Assembly (NCBI GenBank): GCA_050955105.1
Contig: JBPBQZ010000016.1
Location: forward strand, 1-42,614
Direction of reading: 5' to 3'
DNA: 42,614 nt
Source of the DNA: JBPBQZ01 sp050955105
Lineage (GTDB): Bacteria > Pseudomonadota > Gammaproteobacteria > Burkholderiales > Burkholderiaceae
Every line of letters starts with the position of its first letter. Positions within the stretch are counted from its first letter, which is position 1. This document shows, one piece after another, positions 38,097-42,614 of the stretch. The notes below the pieces were generated by a model that searched no databases, had not been told where the DNA came from, and saw only the letters and a program-made list of their open reading frames with translations. The position numbers and the translations under genes are program-made.

Positions 38097-38401
38097 ATAG
38101 GTTCTCCTTACAGGGTTCGAAGACGTGGTTGCGCGCTGACAGCGCAACCAGGAATGCGCGACTGGCCTGGTGAACCAGAACCTTGCCGCTCAGACTGTAC
38201 AGGGGTTGTGTGAAATCAGCGACCCGACTCGACGCAGGCGATGAGCCGGTACGCGCCGAGGGCTGGCTACCAGAGTAACCAATTCGCAAGCGGCGTGCCG
38301 ACGGCGCGTTGCAGCGCATGACTTTTGAAAGGTCGAGCCAGGCGGCGGGGCTAAAGCGGGGTTTTTGGCGGAATTTCGCCAGAATGGACGCAACGGGGAC
38401 G
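38097..38401. other. Leader/promoter region between zwf and the sRNA candidate
   Basis: About 305 bp with no recognisable gene. It must hold the zwf promoter on the minus strand if the terminator at 38402-38432 stops transcripts from the sRNA promoter. No strong -35/-10 pair was identified. Confidence 0.45.
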
Positions 38402-38432
38402 AAAAAAAGCCCGAACCGCAGGGGTTCGGGCT
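38402..38432 (-). terminator. Rho-independent terminator of the sRNA candidate
   Basis: AGCCCGAACC at 38408-38417 pairs perfectly with GGTTCGGGCT at 38423-38432 around a 5-nt loop. On the minus strand the stem ends in T and runs into six more T (38402-38407). This is the strongest intrinsic terminator in the window. No protein gene lies upstream of it on its strand for several hundred bases. Confidence 0.88.
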
Positions 38433-38462
38433 GAATCCACCAAGGAGGAGGTGGAGGAGACG
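38402..38462 (-). ncRNA. Small RNA candidate with exposed anti-Shine-Dalgarno motifs
   Basis: The minus strand encodes a compact unit of about 60 nt. It begins with an unpaired UCUCCUCC stretch. Hairpin 1 follows, with a 6-bp stem (38436-38441 paired with 38450-38455) whose 8-nt loop reads UCCUCCUU. Hairpin 2 is a terminator with a 10-bp stem (38408-38417 with 38423-38432) and a T-tract at 38402-38408. CCUCC is the anti-Shine-Dalgarno core, so the loop could pair with ribosome binding sites. A TATAAT promoter lies at the right distance (separate entry). The architecture resembles the reported betaproteobacterial toxic small RNAs with anti-Shine-Dalgarno motifs; family membership needs a covariance search. 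A zwf leader attenuator is the main alternative. Confidence 0.7.
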
Positions 38463-38468
38463 ATTCGA

Positions 38469-38496
38469 ATTATACGCAATTTTTGCGGCAATGCAA
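38469..38496 (-). promoter_or_regulatory. Sigma-70-type promoter of the sRNA candidate
   Basis: The minus strand has a perfect -10 TATAAT at 38469-38474, with TTGCAT (38491-38496) 16 bp upstream as a partial -35. Transcription would start near 38462, about 60 nt before the end of the terminator T-tract. Confidence 0.65.
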
Positions 38497-38702
38497 CAAG
38501 TTTTGCTTGAGTGCCGGCGGGGGCGATTCGACGGGGCGGGTGTTGGCGACCTGTAGCGCTGACAAATCGTCATATTCCGCGGGCTCGGCCATCGAGCCCG
38601 GGCGCGCGGCAACGGACGAATCCGTGCGGCGCGTTTCGGCACTCAGCCCGAACATCCGCCGGCTGTGGCGCGAATGCGTTTCTCAACCTCATCAAGACTT
38701 TC

Positions 38703-39764
38703 ATGTTCACTATCAATCGCACTGCCTCTGTCCCACCGCGCAATCAAGTCGCCGACTCGCAGTCTACCGAACCGAGGCTGCGCCGCTCGTTGACAGGCGC
38801 GAGTCGCCCGGCAACGGAGGAAAGGGCAACGCCCGCTGCAGCCAGTGCCCGTGCCAGCGTCGAAGCGTTGTTACGTGACGCCGCGTGGGAGCCGCCAACG
38901 ATCCGCGACCCCGCAACAGACGAACACGCGCTGTATGGACATGCTTCGGCGCCATACACGCCTGTGCGCCCGGCGACTCCCGAGCGCTTCGGCTCGGACT
39001 GGGGGCGCGCACAAAATCCGCGCCGTTCGGCGTCCGACGGGCGAGTGCTAACGAGCGCGTACATGGCAGAACGGCCCATGCCGCGGATGGCGGCCGTCGA
39101 GCACCTCGAGCAAGCCACACGCCAATGGGAGGCGGAGGTGCTGATGGAAACTCTAGTGCGAACTTCGGCCGGAGATTACTGCGATCAGATCGGCATAACT
39201 TGCCCGCGCGATCGCGCCATACTGCAACGCGCGTTGATCGAGCATGCGTATCAGGATGCCGGTGCTTTCGAGGAAGTATTGCTTATTGGAAGTTGCCAGA
39301 ACCACGCGCCAGCGGCGAGTTCCCCGATGCTGGCCGTCGCGGATAGCAACGCTCATATTCGAGGTTTTCGCGCTAACGCCCCGGGCGCCGAGCAGGCGCA
39401 CGGCCGTCACGCGCATGCCGACCCTTCGCCTGAAGTCACGTCGAGCGGGGACATGGCCGCGGCCGCGGCGGCGCTCCCGCATGGCGTGATGCACACATTG
39501 GCGCAACGTGCGGCAGAGGCGGTAAGCGCTGCAGCGCCTGGCGCAGCGGTGGTTTGCCAATTCACCCTGCGCTGGGGCGGCTATATGCTCGCGACCGGGG
39601 CCGCCACCGGTTTGAGCTGTTTCGTCTATGGCCTTTGCGGCAGCGAGCTATTTAATTGGGGCGCGGCTGTCAAGCAACAGGCGGCCCAGTGGGTGGAAGG
39701 GTTATGGTCGGATGAGCCGGACTGGGCGGCATCCTACCGGCCTGGGTACATCGAAGCGCCGTGA
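38703..39764 (+). CDS. Orphan protein with polar N-terminal half and C-terminal hydrophobic helices
   Basis: This 353-residue protein is not recognised. The first 130 residues are Ser/Thr/Pro/Arg/Ala-rich and look disordered, starting MFTINRTASVPPRN without a signal peptide. A helical region follows (VEHLEQATRQWEAEVLMETLV ... RDRAILQRALIEHAYQDAGAFEEVLL), then a His/Ala-rich stretch. From about residue 280 there are one or two hydrophobic helices (LATGAATGLSCFVYGLCG) before a Trp-rich tail. Composition and lack of a Sec signal resemble type III effectors of plant- or fungus-associated Burkholderiaceae, but no catalytic motif was found and no secretion genes are nearby. The start at 38703 has no clear ribosome binding site. 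It is a single-gene unit between unrelated neighbours. Confidence 0.7.
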   Translation: MFTINRTASVPPRNQVADSQSTEPRLRRSLTGASRPATEERATPAAASARASVEALLRDAAWEPPTIRDPATDEHALYGHASAPYTPVRPATPERFGSDWGRAQNPRRSASDGRVLTSAYMAERPMPRMAAVEHLEQATRQWEAEVLMETLVRTSAGDYCDQIGITCPRDRAILQRALIEHAYQDAGAFEEVLLIGSCQNHAPAASSPMLAVADSNAHIRGFRANAPGAEQAHGRHAHADPSPEVTSSGDMAAAAAALPHGVMHTLAQRAAEAVSAAAPGAAVVCQFTLRWGGYMLATGAATGLSCFVYGLCGSELFNWGAAVKQQAAQWVEGLWSDEPDWAASYRPGYIEAP

Positions 39765-39820
39765 TCTCCGACCAATGATTGGCGGTAGCGCCGCGCACCG
39801 CAATGCCGCGCTGTCCGTCC

Positions 39821-41269
39821 CTACACCTCACCCGGATCTGCTGACTTCGCGCCGGCGCGCACCCGCGGCTCGACCTGCGCGAAAATCCAGGCGGACGCGG
39901 CGGTGATGATGCCGATGCTCACGAACGTAGCCTGGAACGCCGCCTTCGCGTGCACCGCTTCGCCGCCGCCGAAGAATCTCCCGTAGGTGGCCAGCAGCGC
40001 GCCGGCTACTGTCACGCCAAGACTCATCGCCAACATCTGTATCATCGAAAACAAGCTATTGCCGCTGCTCGCATGCTCGCTGCCGAGATCTTTCAAGGTC
40101 AGGGCGTTCATGGCCGTGAATTGAATTGAATTCACGGCGCCAAACAGCGCCAGTTGCACCAGCCTCACCGGGAACGGCACGCTTAGCGAGAACAGCGCGA
40201 AACTCGCGATACCCAATCCCACCAGCAAGGTATTGATGACCAGCACGCGCTGATAACCCAGTCGGTTGATCAGCGGGGTAACGGGCCGCTTGATCAACAT
40301 GCCGGCGGCCGCCACTGGCAGCATCGTCATGCCCGCTTCCATAGGCTTGAAACCCAGGCTCACTTGCAGCAACAGCGGCAACAGATAAGGCATGGCGCCG
40401 CTGCCGATGCGTGCGAACAGATTGCCCAGTAGCCCGACCGAATAGGTGTGAATCTTGAACAGGTCGAGCGAGAACAAGGGATGCGGTCGCCGGGTAGCGT
40501 GCAGACCGTACGCACATAGGCAGGCGAGGCTGAGAATCAGCAAGACCAGCACGGTCGCATGACGCAGCCCCAGTTCGGCCAAGCCGTCCAGCGATAGTGA
40601 TATCGCGATCATGCCGACTGCCAGCAGCAAAAAGCCTTTGAGATCGAAAGCGGACACTTGCGTGCGCGCGTTCGGCATGAAAAGCCAGGTGCAGGCGCAG
40701 CCGAGCACGCCCACTGGCACGTTGATCAGAAAGATCCAGTGCCACGAGGTTTGTTGCACCAGCCAGCCGCCCAGCGTCGGCCCGATCAGCGGTCCGATCA
40801 TGCCCGGAATGGCGATCAGCGACATCGCCTGCAAATAGCGTTCACGTGGCACGATGCGCAATACCGCGAGTCGGCCGACGGGCAATAGATTGGCGCCGCC
40901 GATGCCTTGCACCACGCGCGCGAACACCAGCATCGACAGACTGGTGGACATCGCGCAGGCAATCGAGCCTGCCGAAAACAACACCACTGCCCACACGAAC
41001 ACGGTGCGCGTACCAAAGCGATCGGCAAACCAGCCTGATGCAGGTGTCAAGGTCGCCATGGTCAGCGCGTAGGAGATCACCACCGATTGCATTCGCAACG
41101 GACTTTCGCCGAGGCTGCGCGCCATCGACGGCAGCGCCGTGTTGACAATGGTGGTATCGAGCGTCTGCATGAAAAAGCCGATCGCTACCAGCCACAGCAT
41201 CAGGTTGAGCGAAGCCGGATGGCGCGCGGGGGTGATTTGTGCGGCAGGCGGCGCCTGCACGGCGCTCAT
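39821..41269 (-). CDS. DHA2-family (MdtD-like) MFS exporter
   Basis: The 482-residue transporter has the DHA2 start MQTLDTTIVNTALPSMARSL, motif A-like GWFADRFGTRTVF, and motif C GMIGPLIGPTLGGWLVQQTSWHW. It lacks a long extension and an adjacent fusion protein, so it should work alone in the inner membrane, as MdtD of E. coli is thought to. It lies 193 bp downstream of a PAS-LuxR regulator gene on the same strand and may be controlled by it. It is convergent with the orphan gene. Substrate unknown. Confidence 0.88.
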   Translation of the reverse strand: MSAVQAPPAAQITPARHPASLNLMLWLVAIGFFMQTLDTTIVNTALPSMARSLGESPLRMQSVVISYALTMATLTPASGWFADRFGTRTVFVWAVVLFSAGSIACAMSTSLSMLVFARVVQGIGGANLLPVGRLAVLRIVPRERYLQAMSLIAIPGMIGPLIGPTLGGWLVQQTSWHWIFLINVPVGVLGCACTWLFMPNARTQVSAFDLKGFLLLAVGMIAISLSLDGLAELGLRHATVLVLLILSLACLCAYGLHATRRPHPLFSLDLFKIHTYSVGLLGNLFARIGSGAMPYLLPLLLQVSLGFKPMEAGMTMLPVAAAGMLIKRPVTPLINRLGYQRVLVINTLLVGLGIASFALFSLSVPFPVRLVQLALFGAVNSIQFTAMNALTLKDLGSEHASSGNSLFSMIQMLAMSLGVTVAGALLATYGRFFGGGEAVHAKAAFQATFVSIGIITAASAWIFAQVEPRVRAGAKSADPGEV

Positions 41270-41462
41270 GGGCGGTCAAGCCGGGCGAGCGGCGCGCCGG
41301 GCGGGAACGAAAGCAGCTGAGGCATGGAGTCGAGACGAGGAAGGCGGGCCGATTTGCCGAAAGCCATTGTACGCGGCGCTGCCCAGGTCTGCTGCGGCTT
41401 GCGGCCCCGACGGCGCCGCGACCGCCGCCTGAAGGCGTGTTGCCAAGCGGCGGTCGGCTTGC

Positions 41463-42182
41463 TTATTTCTCGCGCAACACCAGCGAAAGATGCTGATTAA
41501 ACAAAGACTCTGGAATGAAATTGAAACAGTCCGCGGCCAACGCCGCATCGACCAACTCAGTGCGCGAATGCGCGGCGAATTTCTGCTTGAGTACGTCGAT
41601 ATATTGTTCGACGGTGCGTGGCGACAGGCCGAGCACTCGCGCGATCGCCTTGGCATTGCGCCCGCGCAGCACGAAGAACAATACCTCGGCTTCGCGCCGC
41701 GTCAGGTCGGCTTCCTCACAGCGGCCCACCCGGTAGCTTCCCGCCGTTGTCGGTTCCGCTTCCTTGCCGCCGATATGGCTGCGGTTCAACGCTGCACCCA
41801 ATTCGACCATGCCGGCGGTGCTGAGCTCGAAAGCGTGGCAGATCACCTGCTTCCCGCCGCTGAGCGGATCGAGGTGAAACGATTTATTGACGATGTACGC
41901 GCGCCAGCGATTCCCGGCCAAGGGGTGCACTTCCAGCGTACGCATATGTTTCTGTGTAGCGATGACTTCCTGATCCTGTAACTGAAAAGTTTCGGCGAAT
42001 TCGCACACGCGGCTTGGCAAATCGGCGTCGGTGAGACCCAGGCAGTCCTGCGGATGTCGGAAGCCGACGGCATCGGCCAAACCGCGATTCATATAAGTGA
42101 ACACGGAGTCTACGTTTTTTACAGTCCACCAGCCAGCAAGCCCATCGAATACTTCACCCAGCTTTGCATCGAAATCATTCAT
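41463..42182 (-). CDS. PAS-LuxR type transcriptional regulator
   Basis: This 239-residue protein has an N-terminal PAS-like domain (about 8-110: VFDGLAGWWTVKNVDSVFTYMN, then VGFRHPQDCLGLTDADLP) and a C-terminal LuxR-type helix-turn-helix (about 160-215: LTRREAEVLFFVLRGRNAKAIARVLGLSPRTVEQY). There is no receiver domain or acyl-homoserine-lactone domain, so the signal is probably a small ligand or redox cue sensed by the PAS fold, and no phosphoacceptor is seen. It precedes the MdtD-like exporter gene on the same strand. An 11-bp tandem repeat lies about 160-200 bp upstream of its start. Confidence 0.87.
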   Translation of the reverse strand: MNDFDAKLGEVFDGLAGWWTVKNVDSVFTYMNRGLADAVGFRHPQDCLGLTDADLPSRVCEFAETFQLQDQEVIATQKHMRTLEVHPLAGNRWRAYIVNKSFHLDPLSGGKQVICHAFELSTAGMVELGAALNRSHIGGKEAEPTTAGSYRVGRCEEADLTRREAEVLFFVLRGRNAKAIARVLGLSPRTVEQYIDVLKQKFAAHSRTELVDAALAADCFNFIPESLFNQHLSLVLREK

Positions 42183-42339
42183 ATCGTATACCTAACTATC
42201 TATGACGCGAATGGAGCTTCTGCAGCCTGTCAGCGCGTCGTTGCGAGGACGTCTCGACGTGAACCAGCCTAAAGAAGACCCGCACCACTTACAAGCGACG
42301 TAACTTTATATGACGTTATGCTGACGCCGCGTAGAGAGC

Positions 42340-42383
42340 GATGCGGGAGTGATGTGAGGGTGATGCGGGAGTGATGCGGGAGG
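42340..42383. repeat. Four tandem 11-bp repeats upstream of the PAS-LuxR gene
   Basis: Units at 42340-42350, 42351-42361, 42362-42372 and 42373-42383. Units 1 and 3 are identical (GATGCGGGAGT), unit 2 differs at two positions (GATGTGAGGGT) and unit 4 at the last base. The 11-bp period is about one helical turn, so the same face of DNA repeats four times, as in iterated protein-binding sites. The area lies between the regulator gene and the end of the DUF35-like gene, both on the minus strand. Confidence 0.8.
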
Positions 42384-42470
42384 AGTGCGTGGCCGGCGAT
42401 GGCGGTGTGGCAGGAGTGCGGTGACGGTGGTGTAGCAGAACAGCAGAACGAGTGGATAACTGCAGCAAAC

Positions 42471-42531
42471 CGTCGCGTCAGACAGACGCGACGCAAACAC
42501 GTACCGGCCCTGATACAGGCGCCGGTACGTG
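42471..42531 (-). terminator. Tandem hairpins downstream of the DUF35-like gene
   Basis: CACGTACCGGC (42498-42508) pairs with 42521-42531 over a 12-nt loop, and CGTCGCGTC (42471-42479) pairs with 42485-42493 over a 5-nt loop. Each stem is perfect. On the minus strand the first is followed by TTTGCG only, so the T-tract is short. They begin 10 bp after the stop codon of the gene at 42542, which suggests a transcription stop or mRNA 3'-end protection. Confidence 0.5.
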
Positions 42532-42541
42532 CATCTTGCCG

Positions 42542-42614
42542 TCAGGCCGGCGCGAACATCGGCACTACGCCGTCATTCTCGGTCGGCTTGAAAACCACCT
42601 TGACGCGGTCGCCG
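42542..42614 (-). CDS. C-terminal end of a DUF35-like OB-fold protein (truncated by window edge)
   Basis: The minus strand reads in from the right edge and ends at a TGA (42542-42544), giving 24 residues: GDRVKVVFKPTENDGVVPMF followed by APA. The pattern GxRVxVVFxPT...xPxF is typical of the OB-fold end of DUF35 (Zn-ribbon/OB-fold) proteins that accompany thiolases. The fragment is too short for certainty. Confidence 0.5.
   Translation of the reverse strand, partial: GDRVKVVFKPTENDGVVPMFAPA

Larger units (their letters stand above)
42183..42541. other. Intergenic region with tandem repeats and hairpins
   Basis: About 360 bp upstream of the PAS-LuxR gene. It holds the 11-bp tandem repeats (42340-42383) and two adjacent perfect hairpins: 9-bp stem at 42471-42493 with a 5-nt loop, and 11-bp stem at 42498-42531. 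No coding frame is convincing. The regulator's promoter should lie in the first 150 bp, which is relatively AT-rich. Confidence 0.55.

Noticed and set aside
38635..38658. TTCG, 16 bp, TCCG upstream of the orphan gene, similar to an hrpII box (TTCG-N16-TTCG).
   Set aside because: One of eight fixed bases mismatches, and such short motifs are frequent in GC-rich DNA. No other type III evidence is nearby.
1..42614. CRISPR arrays, insertion sequences, phage genes, tRNA and rRNA genes.
   Set aside because: No regularly spaced repeats, transposase or integrase frames, or tRNA/rRNA-like sequences were recognised in a manual reading.

Overview
The window is chromosomal DNA of a GC-rich betaproteobacterium. 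The best fit is the family Burkholderiaceae (Burkholderia in the broad sense). The evidence is the gene content: hopanoid genes next to nodIJ-type ABC genes, EmrA/EmrB/NodT tripartite pumps, an SYLF (YSC84) lipoprotein, a zwf-glucokinase pair, and a small RNA candidate with anti-Shine-Dalgarno motifs of a kind reported from betaproteobacteria. No species is assigned, and all family calls come from reading the sequence without a database search. No tRNA, rRNA, insertion sequence, phage gene or CRISPR array was seen.

Layout: (1) 1-4.4 kb holds a gene tail, an SYLF lipoprotein, a DHA2 drug exporter with a palindromic site upstream, a small membrane protein with its own terminator, and a DUF2795 gene paired with a short secreted protein. 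(2) 4.9-10 kb is a complete tripartite efflux operon (membrane fusion protein, DHA2 transporter, outer membrane factor). Its fusion protein has a very long Asp/Lys-rich cytoplasmic tail. (3) 10-11.7 kb is a nodIJ-like ABC exporter on the minus strand. (4) 11.9-20.9 kb is a hopanoid locus: hpnO-hpnH (+), hpnD-hpnE-shc-hpnG (-) and hpnC (+). Together HpnD, HpnC and HpnE convert farnesyl diphosphate to squalene, Shc cyclises it, HpnH and HpnG add and trim the adenosyl side chain, and HpnO makes the amino hopanoid. (5) 21.6-27 kb is a heme-copper oxidase operon (subunits II, I, III, a membrane protein and a triheme cytochrome c). Subunit I lacks the usual helix VI glutamate and the usual K-channel lysine. 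(6) 27-31.3 kb is a siaABCD-type phosphatase/kinase/switch-protein/diguanylate cyclase operon. (7) 31.4-38.1 kb carries sugar metabolism on the minus strand: zwf and a polyphosphate-type glucokinase, transketolase, short-form 6-phosphogluconate dehydrogenase and a Cof-type HAD phosphatase. (8) 38.4-42.6 kb carries the sRNA candidate, an orphan 353-residue protein with effector-like composition, a third DHA2 exporter, a PAS-LuxR regulator, an 11-bp tandem repeat and the end of a DUF35-like gene.

Translational coupling by ATGA or short overlaps is common (emrA/emrB, nodI/nodJ, hpnD/hpnE, coxB/coxA, the oxidase membrane protein/cytochrome c, siaA/siaB, zwf/glucokinase, gnd/HAD), which supports the operon assignments. 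Several conserved proteins carry Ala/Gly/Ser/Thr-rich or charged inserts not expected in their families (NodT, Shc, HpnC, SiaA, EmrA, glucokinase).
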